NCBI GenBank assembly: GCA_963762075.1
Contig: CAVXJC010000005.1
Span: forward strand, 157,007 to 221,006
Length of the DNA: 64,000 nt
Origin: JAOUEA01 sp963762075
Lineage (GTDB): Bacteria > Actinomycetota > UBA4738 > HRBIN12
Reading direction: 5' to 3'
How positions within the stretch are numbered: the first letter of the stretch is position 1; each line of letters starts with the position of its first letter. The notes under the pieces are model-generated. The model was not told where the DNA came from and searched no databases. It worked only from the letters and a program-made list of their open reading frames with translations. Made by a program: the position numbers and the translations under genes. Shown piece by piece: positions 50,391 through 59,872 of this stretch.

Positions 50391-50605
50391 GCACCTATCG
50401 TCAGACCAGCCTCCCATCGGCACAAGGCAAGCGCGTCAACGGCTCCAGATCTCGTGCGAGGAACCTACGTCGAGATCCAAAGCGTCCGCGGGTTCGGTTT
50501 CCGACTCGAGGCGTCTGCGGGCGTCGCCGCATCGAGCCTCCGACTGGTCACGTAGCGATCCTCCAGCCTGGACGTTGAGCTGGCGCGCGAGGCAGACTTC
50601 TCGGC

Positions 50606-52958
50606 GTGACCGAGCAGACCCGACTGCCGACCGAGGCCGAAGCGGAGCTTGACGAGCTCAGTGGCGTGCTCACGGCCGACCCGCCGAGGTTCGACGATCG
50701 CGACGTGAGTGGCTTCGCTCGCACGTCGTTCTGCTTCGAAGGCCAGGTCGAGCGGCGATTCAGCAGTGAGCGTGATCAGAACTTCCTGGTGAGGGCGCCG
50801 GACGGCGAGGGCCGCATCCTGAAGATCTCGAACGCCGGAGAACGTGCCGACGTGCTCGACATGGAGGTCGCGGCCGCGCTGCACGCCTTGCGTGCCGATC
50901 CTTCGCTGCCGATCGCGGCTCCGCTGCCTGCCGATCCCGAGGTCGGAGGGTACGTCGCGACCGTTCGGGACGAGCGACGCGGCACGAGCCACATGGTCCG
51001 CATGTCGGAGCTCATGCCCGGGCGTGGCTCCACCGACGGCATCGACTTGGATCACCAAGCGTTGTGGGCTTACGGCGAGACGCTGGCGAGACTCGGCCGG
51101 GCGCTGCGGGGATTCTTCCATCCGGCTGCCGATCGCGTGTTGCTGTGGAACGTCGAGCACTGTCTGGCGCTCCGGCCGATGACCGGATCGATCAGCGACC
51201 CAGATCGTCGCGCCCTCGTGCGCCGTGTGTTCGATCGATTCGAGGAACGGGTGACGCCGCGCTGGCCAGGTCTGCGCGCCCAGGTGATACACGGTGACCT
51301 CACGCTCGACAACGCGTTGCTCGATGACGAGGGGCGCATCACCGGCATCGTGGACTTCGGGGACATGTCGCACTCCGCGCTTCTCGCCGATCCCATCTCT
51401 GCGCTCGACTCGGTGCTGTCGATCCGCACAGGCGACGAGCTCTATCGCGCGGCCGCCGCGCTGCTCGACGGCTACACGTCGGTCACACCACTCGAGCCGG
51501 AAGAGCGCGCGCTCGTCGGCGACACGCTCGCGGCGCGCATCGCCCTGACCGTCACCATCTCCGCGTGGCGCGTCGAGCGGTTCCCCGAGAACGCGCGGTA
51601 CATCCAGAGTTGGGATCGCAATGCGTGGAGCATCCTCCAGCAGTTCGTCGAGAGAGGCTTCGACGATGCGGCTCGGCGGCTCGGTGCACCGTCCGAAATT
51701 CCCCCCACCGCGGAGCTCGTCGCGCGTCGTGCCGAAGTCTTCGGAACGGCACTCGCGCCGCTCACGTACTCGACTCCACTACACCTGGCGCGAGGTCAGG
51801 GCGCGTGGCTCGAGGATGTGGAGGGTCGCCGCTATCTCGACGCGTACAACAACGTGCCGGTCGTCGGACACGCGCATCCGCGGGTTGTGAACGCCATCGC
51901 CGACCAGGCTCGCGTCCTGAACACGAACCTTCGCTATCTGCATCCGAAGGCGATCGAGCTCGCCGAGCGTTTGGTGGCTTCGATGCCTGAAGGCTCCGGT
52001 CTCGACACGGTGCTGTTCCTCAATGCCGGGAGTGAAGCCACCGACCTTGCCTGGCGTCTCGCGAGCGTGGCCACAGGCAACGACGGCGGGCTCGTCGACG
52101 TCTCACGCCTACCACGGGGTGACCACCGCCGCGACGGCGCTCTCCCCCGAAGAGTGGCGCAGCGCTGTCAGGCCCGATCATGTCGAGCCGTTCGCCCCGC
52201 CCGTCGAGGAAGCCGCCGCGGGCGCGGCGCCGGTCCGTGAGGCGATCAGCCAACTGGCTTCGCGAGGCCACCGGCCCGCTGCGCTCTTCCTCGACACGGC
52301 GTACACGAGCGACGGCGTACTGGTGCCTGGCACTGCGTATCACGTCCAGGTTGCCGAGGTAGTCCACGAGGCCGGCGCGTTCGTAGTGGCCGACGAGGTC
52401 CAGGCGGGCTACGGACGGACGGGCGAGCACCTATGGTCGTTCGTGGCGTGCGGGCTCGTGCCCGACCTCGTCACGTTGGGGAAGCCGATGGGCAACGGCC
52501 ATCCGATAGCAGCGGTGATCGCTCGGCGCGGCGACGTCGACAGGCTCGCCGGACAGGCGGAGTTCTTCAGCACGTTCGGAGGCAATCCAGTGGCAGCCGC
52601 GGCCGGCATCGCGGTGCTCGACGTGATACGCGACGAAGACCTGGTCACGCGCGCGGCGGACGTCGGCTCCTACCTGCACGCGGGCCTGCAGGCAATGGGG
52701 GAGCGGCACGCCTCGATCTCGGCTGTGCGGGGTCGGGGCCTCTTGCTCGGCGTGGAGCTCGTGCGTGGCTCCGACCGCGAGCCCGACTCCGGGCTGGCCG
52801 CCAAGGTGCTCGACGCCGTGCGGGATCGTGGCGTGCTGATCGGCTCAACCGGCCCGAACGACAACGTGTTGAAGGTGCGCCCACCGCTTGTCGTTCGCCG
52901 GGCCGAAGCCGACCTGATCGTGGCCGCGATCGACGACGCGCTCACGGCTCTGACCTGA
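50606..52958 (+). pseudogene. Fusion of APH-type kinase and class III aminotransferase-fold phospholyase, one frameshift
   Basis: Residues 1-~370: APH/choline-kinase fold with catalytic loop VIHGDLTLDNALLDDEG and metal site ITGIVDFGDMSHS. From ~380: class III PLP fold (LHLARGQGAWLEDVEGRRYL, AYNNVPVVGHAHPRV, FLNAGSEATDLAWRLA). Near 52100 the frame shifts by one base and continues SHAYHGVTTAATALSPEEW, DEVQAGYGRTGEHLW, PLP lysine in LVTLGKPMGNGHPIAAV, to 52958. The same two domains are separate in vertebrates as hydroxylysine kinase and the phosphohydroxylysine/phosphoethanolamine phospholyases, so a phosphorylate-then-eliminate catabolic role is likely. GTG start. Confidence 0.85.
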
Positions 52959-53114
52959 ATCGACCGAGGCGCTTCTCGTGGCCCGCCTTGCGGCTCGACG
53001 CGGCAACAGCCAGCGGGGCGAGGTGTCGGAGGTCAGCCATCTGCCTCCGGCACCTCGCCGTCGCACCCTGGCGCGTCGACGCTGCCCCTGCGAGCCCGCG
53101 TCGAGGGGTAGCGA

Positions 53115-53549
53115 TCAGGTGGTGAGACAGGGATTAGCCTCGTCCGTGGTCGGTGCGGCGTCGGGTGGCAACCCGACGAACGTAGCGATCAGGACCACGT
53201 CGTCGTCGCCGACGTTGAGTGCCTTGTGCACGTGACCAGGCGTCTCGATGAAGACCTCACCTCTCGTGTACACGGCTCGCGTGCAGTCTCCCTCCTCGAT
53301 GACGGCGACGCGTCCTTGCCTCACGAGGACGAACACGTGTGCCGGATGCGAGTGCCACCCCGTCGTTCCGTTCGGCGCCAGCTCGGCGCGGACGAACAAC
53401 GCGGTGCTCGGCCCGGGCTTCTGGATCGACAGTGAATCGACCGTCGTGGCCCCGAGAAGCTTGGTGACATAGTCACGACTCGGGGTTGCTACCGCGATGC
53501 CTGCCGTGAAGACCACGACCGCTGCGAGCGCGATGATGGTGCGCTTCAT
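53115..53549 (-). CDS. Exported cupin-domain protein
   Basis: 144 residues: signal peptide (MKRTIIALAAVVVFTAGIAV-ATPS), then a single small cupin barrel: GTTGWHSHPAHVFVLVRQGR (metal-binding His-x-His) and GEVFIETPGHVHKALNVGDD (second His motif). A cysteine pair (DCTRAVY and NPCLTT) may form a disulfide. Start at ATG opening the signal peptide; the frame extends upstream without signal features. Substrate unknown. Confidence 0.82.
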   Translation of the reverse strand: MKRTIIALAAVVVFTAGIAVATPSRDYVTKLLGATTVDSLSIQKPGPSTALFVRAELAPNGTTGWHSHPAHVFVLVRQGRVAVIEEGDCTRAVYTRGEVFIETPGHVHKALNVGDDDVVLIATFVGLPPDAAPTTDEANPCLTT

Positions 53550-53709
53550 GCTGACGTCCTTCCTTCTGTGCGGGCTCGGATCGGGAAGGACGCCGAAGGA
53601 GGTCCGCGCGAACACGTCAACCAGGTCACTCGTTCAACGTAGGACAGTGCCTCGACGCGGTCAAACCGAGCTTGAGCCAGGTGATGGATGAGTCGCCCCG
53701 CTCATGTCG

Positions 53710-55148
53710 TCAGGACCCGATGTTGAACCAGACGCCTCCTGGGCCGACCCAGCTGAAGCCTTCGCCCCATACGCCGATCGTCTTCCCTCGGCTCGTGATC
53801 GCGATCTCCCCATAGTCCCCATAGAACTCGAGGAACCCGTTGGCATTCTTGTACGCCGCGCCGGAGATCGCGTCAGAGAGGAGAACTGGCGGGCCCAGCT
53901 GAATCTCCGCCATCGCTTGAGCTCCGGTAGAAGACGTTCCAACGGTCGGTGTCGTTCTGTTCCACATACCAACTCCGGAAACTGCCGTTCCCGGTCGCGT
54001 CGACGACCGGCCCGGTCGTGTGCACTCCCGGTCGCGACAGCGCGACCCGCTCCGACCACGTACGACCGGCGTCCGTGGAGGTCCGCATCCAGGCCCGCTG
54101 CGGCCCTCCGCGCTCGACCGCGCCGTCGTAGACGTACACGAGGTCGCCATCCTCATCGGCCGACAAGCCACTGTGGCCGGAGTGGAAGTCGGCGTAGCAG
54201 CCGGCCGTGAGGCAGGGTGGGCCGAGCTGGACGCTGTCCATCACGACGTTCTGCCACGTCGCTGCCCCGGTTCCTCGAGATGAACAGGTGCTGCTTGACT
54301 GCTCCTTCGGCGGCTCCTCCTGGACCGGTGTAGCTGAAGCTGGAGTTCGTCAGGAGTCGCGGTCCCGTCGTCGAGGACCACCCCGTCATACGCGAAGAAG
54401 TAGCGGGGGCCGTCGACGAGCTTCGTCTGCGTCCACGTGGCGCCGAAGTCGTGCGACTGTGCGATCCACGGATCGCCGCCCTGCGGTCCGTTGACGAGAC
54501 ATAGATGTCGCGGCCGTCCGCGCTCGTCGCGAATGTCGGCTTGTCGTTCCAAGAGACGTTGCCGTACGTCTTCACCGGCTCGCTCCACGTCTCCCGTGGT
54601 CCTTGGATTTGACGAAGACGACGTTGAAGCCGTTCAGGTAGACCGCGTATATGTGGCCCGTGTCGGCCACAACCTCGATGATCGGGTCGTATTGCCACGA
54701 CCCCTTGCAGGCACACAGCGGCGTCGGCCTCATCCCACGTCCTGCCGCCGTCATTCGAGATGTGCAGCGATATGTGTGGGATCGGGCAGTTGCCCGGGCA
54801 TGGCTTCGGGTAGCCGAAGCGGGTCGTCAGGATGTAGACGAACGGATCGACTGGGTCGGCGGCGACCGCCGGCTCCCAGTCATCGCGCACGCCGCTGACC
54901 AACGCTTCGCCTGTCCACCCCGGCGCCGGGTCCCCGGCGATCGTCTCTTGGGTGCCGAACGTTCCTGCTGCGATCGCCTCCTCGAGAGCTTGTAGGCGAT
55001 CAGAGGTCGCCATCGCCTGTTCAAGGCGTTCCGCCCTTCCTGCCGCCAGAGGGTGCACCAGCGACGGTGCGTTCGCGAGCATGAACGAGAACATGAGCAG
55101 CGCGACGGCGAGGACGGTCGCGACTCCTGCGGTCAACCTACGGGCCAT
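53710..55148 (-). pseudogene. Frameshifted secreted BNR/sialidase-like beta-propeller protein
   Basis: Starts well (AGGGAGGGTCACAC-ATG) with a signal peptide/anchor (MARRLTAGVATVLAVALLMF). Asp-box motifs of BNR repeats occur along the region: SNDGGRTWDEA, SHDFGATWTQ, STDAGRTWSE. Conserved text jumps frame about six times (for example SWQYDPIIEVVADTGHIYAV, DPWIAQSHDFGATWTQTKLV, DSVQLGPPCLTAGCYADFHS, ending GKTIGVWGEGFSWVGPGGVW at 53710). Restored length would be ~475 residues. It may bind or hydrolyse surface glycans; catalytic residues cannot be judged in this state. Confidence 0.7.
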
Positions 55149-55442
55149 GTGTGACCCTCCCTGGCACGTGGGGTAGCGGTGCCATCCTAGCCCGAGATAA
55201 CTAGTTCGCGCCAGGGGTCATCGACCTGGGCGTCTTGACCTACCCCTACCGTGGTCCTCATCGACGACTCACGGTCCTCTCATCGTCCATTGGACACGGT
55301 GCAGTGTCCGGATGGGCCGGACGGCTCCACACGACGGACGGAAGCGGATAAAGCCATCAGCGTCGGCTTCTTCAAGACCGGTGGCCGAGGCCCTCAGCCC
55401 ATGTCGAGCGGAGTCCTTGGCGCCGCCCGGGGCGATTCGCGT
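55149..55442. other. Intergenic, no gene seen
   Basis: 294 bp between the BNR protein start and the small ORF at 55443. Codon-like bias is weak in all frames and no protein family, RNA gene or strong hairpin was recognised. It must contain the promoter of the minus-strand BNR gene. Confidence 0.5.
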
Positions 55443-55640
55443 TCAGCCGCTCTCTCTGAGGATCCACTTCGCAGGCACGATGCCCTGGTGGGCGAGGAAG
55501 TCGTATGCCGGAGCCACCTGAGGAGGGACACCGGGCTCGATGTCCCACCAGGACGCGCACTCTGGGCACCGCCACTCCCTCGGTGCCGAGATGAGCCGCT
55601 GCTCCATGGGGGGCTGGCAAGCGTGTAGCTCCTCCACCAT
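55443..55640 (-). CDS. Small CxxC protein (65 aa)
   Basis: 65 residues (MVEELHACQPPMEQRLISAP) with EWRCPECASWWDIEPG, a single zinc-knuckle-like CxxC followed by aromatic residues, and a plausible globular remainder (YDFLAHQGIVPAKWILRESG). No clear ribosome-binding site and no known family. It might be a real zinc microprotein or a chance ORF. Confidence 0.35.
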   Translation of the reverse strand: MVEELHACQPPMEQRLISAPREWRCPECASWWDIEPGVPPQVAPAYDFLAHQGIVPAKWILRESG

Positions 55641-55703
55641 GGGTGGAACCCTAGCCTGTCAGCGCGCCTGGCGGGCATCGACCCGTCTGCTCGTCGCAGA
55701 CGT

Positions 55704-56192
55704 TCATGAAGCAGTCAGCGGCGGCAGGGGCGATCCCTCACCATCGAGAACCGCCTCCATCGCGGTCACCAGCTGTTCGAGCTCGGTTCGGCTCAAGTGG
55801 TTCAGGAAATGCTCCCGCAGGGCTTCCACGTGAACGCTCGTCGCTCTGCGAAGGAGAGCTCGGCCCTTGGCACTGAGCACGGCCACGGAGCCGCGCTTGT
55901 CGTCCTCGAAGACGCTCCGCCGCACGAGGCCACGTTGCTCGAGCTGATCGACCGCCCGGGTGACGCCGCTGGGGGAGAGAACCAGCCTTGATGCCAGATC
56001 CGACATACGCAAGCCGCGGTTGCCGGCGCGGCGAAGCCGAGTCAGGACCTCGAACTGGTTCAGGCTCAGCCCAAGCGCGCTCGTCAATTCCCGGTCGAGC
56101 CTCGGGACGACCGTCGCGTAGGCGTAGATGAACGCCCGCCAGGCGCGAAACTCGAGCGCACCAAGACGCGTGTCGTTCCGGTCCTTCGCCAT
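55704..56192 (-). CDS. MarR-family transcriptional regulator
   Basis: 162 residues: N-terminal dimerisation helices (FRAWRAFIYAYATVVPRLDR), winged helix-turn-helix (LSLNQFEVLTRLRRAG, RMSDLASRLVLSPSGVTRAV, wing FEDDKRGSVAVLSAKG). Divergent from the pirin gene; a dyad at 56213-56233 in the shared region is a likely operator, so it probably represses itself and pirin. No conserved Cys for redox sensing is seen; the ligand is unknown. Confidence 0.92.
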   Translation of the reverse strand: MAKDRNDTRLGALEFRAWRAFIYAYATVVPRLDRELTSALGLSLNQFEVLTRLRRAGNRGLRMSDLASRLVLSPSGVTRAVDQLEQRGLVRRSVFEDDKRGSVAVLSAKGRALLRRATSVHVEALREHFLNHLSRTELEQLVTAMEAVLDGEGSPLPPLTAS

Positions 56193-56212
56193 CCTCTCAG
56201 TCTATCGGGAAT

Positions 56213-56233
56213 AGTTGCTTGCGGTTGCAAGTT
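56213..56233. promoter_or_regulatory. MarR operator candidate
   Basis: AGTTGCTTGCGGTTGCAAGTT contains a CTTGC-GGTT-GCAAG dyad with three TTGC repeats, 21 nt upstream of the marR ATG and 79 nt before pirin. AGTTGC/GCAACT-type half-sites are common for MarR proteins. Confidence 0.45.
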
Positions 56234-56311
56234 CCGACAGGTGAGGCACTCCGAAAAGAGCGTTGAGCTCCTTCGAGATCGAGTGCATGTGACACGAGAG
56301 GGGAGATGGAG

Positions 56312-57139
56312 ATGAGCATCGTGCGAGAACAGCTTGAGGAGAAGCAGCGAGACGCGATCCTCGTGGAGGACGCCGCTCTGATCCGGATGATGGGTTTCCC
56401 GGTCCTGGAGGCGCTGCCTTCCCGGACGGTGCCCTACGAACGGGTGGATCCGTTCATCCTCGTTCATGAAGGACGCATGCGGCTGTCCGACGTGGCGAAG
56501 GTCGACACGAAGCATCCCCACCGGGGGTTCGACAACCTTTGGTACGTGATCGAGGGCTCCGCGAGCACGGGCCACAGCACCGGTCCGGACGGAGCGATCG
56601 AGCGGGCGCGCCTGTCTGAGGGAGCGCTCCTGGCGCTCAGGACGGGCCGTGGTGCCTGGCATGCCGAAGGGATCGGAGAAGACGAGATCATCGCGGGTCG
56701 CGGCGACACCGAGTTCCGCGGCGTGCTCTTCTGGGTGAACCTGGCTCGCAAGGACAAGCAGGTCGAACCGAGCGCGCAGATCCTGCAACCCGACCAGATC
56801 CCGGTCCGGCATGAAGGGGACGCGATCGTTCGGACTCTGGTCGGCGAGGGCTCGCCCGTGCGACTCGGGACGCCGGCGTTGATCCTCGACGTCGAGCTCC
56901 CCGAAGGTGGCCAGGTCATGACCCCCGTGCCGTCGGGTTTTCAGGGGTTCACCTACCTGCTGGAAGGCGAAGGCGCATTCGGGGCCAACCAGCGAAGCGC
57001 GAGGCCTCCGCAGCTCGTCTTGCTGGGTCCGGGTGAGGAGTTGTCGGTGACCGAGGCTGCCCCGGGAACGAGGTACCTGCTGATGGCGGGCCAACCCTAC
57101 GGGGAGGATCCTGTGTTCAATGGGCCCTTCGTGGACTAG
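56312..57139 (+). CDS. Pirin family protein
   Basis: 275 residues, double-cupin pirin. N-terminal cupin: GRMRLSDVAKVDTKHPHRGF (the HPHRG motif carries metal ligands), with FDNLWYVIEGSASTGHSTG; C-terminal cupin: PALILDVELPEGGQVMTPVP and GFTYLLEGEGAFG. Family roles include quercetinase-like oxidation and stress regulation. Start ATG 56312 is 6 nt after AGGGGAG. Divergent MarR gene suggests inducible expression. Confidence 0.9.
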   Translation: MSIVREQLEEKQRDAILVEDAALIRMMGFPVLEALPSRTVPYERVDPFILVHEGRMRLSDVAKVDTKHPHRGFDNLWYVIEGSASTGHSTGPDGAIERARLSEGALLALRTGRGAWHAEGIGEDEIIAGRGDTEFRGVLFWVNLARKDKQVEPSAQILQPDQIPVRHEGDAIVRTLVGEGSPVRLGTPALILDVELPEGGQVMTPVPSGFQGFTYLLEGEGAFGANQRSARPPQLVLLGPGEELSVTEAAPGTRYLLMAGQPYGEDPVFNGPFVD

Positions 57140-57231
57140 CCGTCGACGGTGCCCGTGGGCACGTTCGGGTTGCGAGGAGACTCCCAAGCTCAGGGCCGTT
57201 CGTCAGCGTCCGTCGCGAGGGCGCGTCGCCA

Positions 57232-57467
57232 GTGGAATGGCCGGATCCCATGAGCCCACCTCCGCCCCTAATTTCGTCGCACATTGCGGCCGCGTCCTTC
57301 AGATCTATGCGGGCGCAGATCCAGACGCCGAGCGTGCTGGCGGTGAGCATCCGCGCTCTTCTCGCGATCGATGCGTCATCGACGCCGTCTGGCCATGCCT
57401 CGCGCTGCAGGGCTCGCAAGAATGCTCGCTGGAGTCGGTCTGCTGCTGTGCCGACTCAACTTCGGTC
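57232..57467 (-). pseudogene. C-terminal remnant of a TetR-family regulator
   Basis: On the minus strand an open stretch reads RLQRAFLRALQREAWPDGVD, then RRARMLTASTLGVWICARID and LKDAAAMCDEIRG. It resembles the ligand-binding C-terminal helices of TetR regulators (GVWIxARIDxxxAAxxCDxI). A stop precedes it at about 57470 and no DNA-binding domain is present. It abuts the truncated response regulator in opposite orientation. Confidence 0.4.
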
Positions 57468-57778
57468 ACGCCGGGATCCACGTGATCGAAGCTCGTGGGG
57501 GCGAAGAGGGCCTCCATACGAGCCTCATGGAACAGCCAGATGTCATCGTCCTCGATCTGATGATGCCGCGGGTCGACGGCATCGAGGTGCTCCGCCGGCT
57601 CAAGGCCGAACCTCGGACATCGACCATCCCCGTGGTCGTGATCACCGCGAAGGCGTTCGGAGACGATCAGGACCTGTGCCGTGCTCTCGGGGCCGACCTC
57701 GTCATGACGAAGCCACTCACGATGGAGGAGCTCACGAATCGCGTGCTGGATATCGCGGGATCGCGATCCGGCCCCTGA
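57422..57778 (+). CDS. Response-regulator receiver domain, N-terminally truncated
   Basis: From LLLCRLNFGHAGIHVIEARG onward this is a receiver: phosphoacceptor Asp in QPDVIVLDLMMPRVDG, Thr in PVVVITAKAFGDDQD, and Lys in DLVMTKPLTMEEL. The first beta strand with the acidic pair (VLVVDDD) that should come just before is absent in all frames. Without the acidic pocket it could not bind Mg2+ normally. ATG 57422 gives a 118-residue product with no clear ribosome-binding site. Either truncated by deletion or frameshifted. Confidence 0.6.
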   Translation: MLAGVGLLLCRLNFGHAGIHVIEARGGEEGLHTSLMEQPDVIVLDLMMPRVDGIEVLRRLKAEPRTSTIPVVVITAKAFGDDQDLCRALGADLVMTKPLTMEELTNRVLDIAGSRSGP

Positions 57779-58297
57779 ATCCATTCCACGGATTCGTTAG
57801 CCCCTACTCCGATCGTGGATGCACGCGGCGAGGCCCACGAACCCATCATCTGCGCTCTGCCTTCCGCGCTCCCGGGCACGGTCTACATAGATGGGGGGAA
57901 ACCACCCTATCCGGCGCTCTCGCCGGGGAGAGATGATCGTTGCGGGTGCCGGGGCTTTGTCGGATCCAAGCCCGCGGGGTCTCGGCGCCTTCCGATCCGC
58001 ACCTGGGACAGCCGGGCGTCTCCACACGGGCATCCACTACGGGATTGCCAGGAGTGCACCGCCGCAACCCGAGCTTGAGCGCTTCGCGGTGGCATCGGAT
58101 CCGCCTGAAGCCAACCATGCGTCCAATGGCATGCTTGATTGATGAGAGCCTCGCAGTAGGGTCTCTACGTGGCCGGCCGCATCGAGACGCTCGGCGTGCG
58201 AGGGCTGGTCCTCTTGGCGGCGAGGATGAGCCCAATCCGGCGCCCTGATCACTGGTGGTCGTCCTCGCGCCGGTGTGCGCAGTCCTTGCGCTGACGA
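57779..58297. other. Intergenic, no convincing gene
   Basis: 519 bp between the receiver gene and YibE/F. Several ORFs exist on both strands, but all are Arg/Pro/Gly-rich shadows without family features or ribosome-binding sites. No tRNA, repeat or strong terminator recognised. With the truncated TetR and receiver next door, this may be a decayed region. Confidence 0.5.
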
Positions 58298-59515
58298 ATG
58301 GCTCACGCCGCGACATCCTCGCGTCCCACGTCCATCTTGACCGCGATCACGGTCGCCATCGGGGGAGCCATCATCACTGGGCTGGTTGCCCTCTGGCCGG
58401 GCGACATGGACCTCCCCAAGGAGACCGAACTGCTGCGCCGGGGTGATCTCGTGGAGGCGACGACGATCGCGATCGAGCGCGTGACGTGCGGTGGGGTCAC
58501 ACCGAGCGGAGACCCTGCACCTCAGCCCCCCGGCGGGCCGACTTGTCGGCGCATCACGTTCGTCGTGGAAGAGGGAACCGACCAAGGAATAGAAGCGGTG
58601 ATCGAGCTGCCCGACACCTCGACGGCTCCCAACGTGCAGGTGGGTGAGCGAGTGGTCTTGGAGAGGCCGGTGCAGGAAATCCCAGGCGTTCCATACGGGT
58701 TCTACGATCGTATCCGCAACCCGCAGCTTTTGTGGCTCGCCTCGATCTTCGCAGTGCTGGTCGTCGTTCTCGGCGGACTTCGCGGTTTCGCTGCCCTCAC
58801 CGGACTTGGCATCTCGATCGCCACACTTCTCGTCTTCGTGTTGCCAGCGATCCTCGACGGTTCGTCGCCTGTGTTGGTCGCATCCGTGGGTGCGGGAGCC
58901 ATCGCGTTTGTCGTGATCTACGTCGCACATGGGTTTAGGGATCGAACGACCGTCGCGTTGCTCGGCACGCTCGCCGGCGTGGCCGTGACACTGGGTCTCA
59001 CCGTCCTGTGGACGCCATTGACGCATCTGGTCGGACTCGGCAGCGAAGGCGCGTACATCATCGCGGCGCTTGGCGTCGAGATCGATCTCGCCGGCCTCCT
59101 CACGGCGGGGATCGTTATCGGTGCGCTCGGGGCGATCGACGACATCGCGGTCACACAAGCATCGACGGTATGGGAGCTCCGGGCCGCAAACCCTGAGCTC
59201 AGCTCAGCCAGGCTGTTCCGGGCAGGGATGCGGGTCGGTCGTGACCACGTCGGATCCATCGTGAACACCTTGGCCCTTGCCTATGCGGGGGCCTCGCTGC
59301 CGCTGCTGATCCTCTTCGAGCTCTCGGAGTTGTCCCTCGGACGGCTCACAAGTACCGAGGTCGTCGCGACGGAGATCGTGCGAACACTCGTGGGATCGAT
59401 CGGGCTCGTTGCTGCCATGCCCGCCACGACTTGGCTCGCCGCATGGACGGCGAGCCACCAACGAGCACCTCGTGCGAGACCCGTACCCGGCTCCATGACC
59501 GCAGGACACGTCTAA
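58298..59515 (+). CDS. YibE/F family membrane protein
   Basis: 405 residues: N-terminal helix (ILTAITVAIGGAIITGLVAL), an outer domain with two Cys (VTCGGVT ... GPTCRRITF, possible disulfide), then seven or so membrane helices from ~155. Family motif regions: LPAILDGSSPVLVASVGAG, VIGALGAIDDIAVTQASTVW and GRDHVGSIVNTLALAYAGAS. YibE/F (PF07907) proteins are uncharacterised, often called ATPase-like permeases. No clear ribosome-binding site at the chosen ATG. Confidence 0.88.
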   Translation: MAHAATSSRPTSILTAITVAIGGAIITGLVALWPGDMDLPKETELLRRGDLVEATTIAIERVTCGGVTPSGDPAPQPPGGPTCRRITFVVEEGTDQGIEAVIELPDTSTAPNVQVGERVVLERPVQEIPGVPYGFYDRIRNPQLLWLASIFAVLVVVLGGLRGFAALTGLGISIATLLVFVLPAILDGSSPVLVASVGAGAIAFVVIYVAHGFRDRTTVALLGTLAGVAVTLGLTVLWTPLTHLVGLGSEGAYIIAALGVEIDLAGLLTAGIVIGALGAIDDIAVTQASTVWELRAANPELSSARLFRAGMRVGRDHVGSIVNTLALAYAGASLPLLILFELSELSLGRLTSTEVVATEIVRTLVGSIGLVAAMPATTWLAAWTASHQRAPRARPVPGSMTAGHV

Positions 59516-59872
59516 CGGAGCAAGCCCCCCTCGCCCCCTGACTCAAGCTGTGAGGTCTTTGCACGACGGCTCCCTGGAGTCGAGCCGCCATCGCCTCGCG
59601 CTGTTCGTGGAGGTCAGCCCGCCGACATAGCTGTAGCTTCGCTCTTGATCTCTCCGGTCACGATGGGGGCTTCAGCGTTTAGATCCGACAAAGGGTTGTC
59701 GTCTGCGATCGCAGCTCGTCGATCCCCGGGCATCGCAGTTGGGCACATTCGGGCGGGCCGAGGGAGCTTGGCCAAGTCTTAACCGCCCTTTGACTCGGCG
59801 CTCACGCCCTGATCTCTAGCGTGGCGGGTGCGGGAGAGAGATCCGCGTACCACCCACCGGAAGGGAGCACTC
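59516..59872. other. Intergenic with promoter-like sequence for the cupredoxin operon
   Basis: 357 bp without a convincing gene. Near its end are a CTTGGCCAAG palindrome (59767-59776) and a plus-strand TTGACT (59790-59795) about 17 nt before a weak TCTCTA box, 78-83 nt upstream of the next ATG. This is a plausible promoter of the 59873-61455 operon. Confidence 0.35.

Noticed and set aside
50606..51750. Aminoglycoside resistance kinase
   Set aside because: The APH fold is fused to a class III PLP domain, which points to small-molecule catabolism rather than antibiotic modification.
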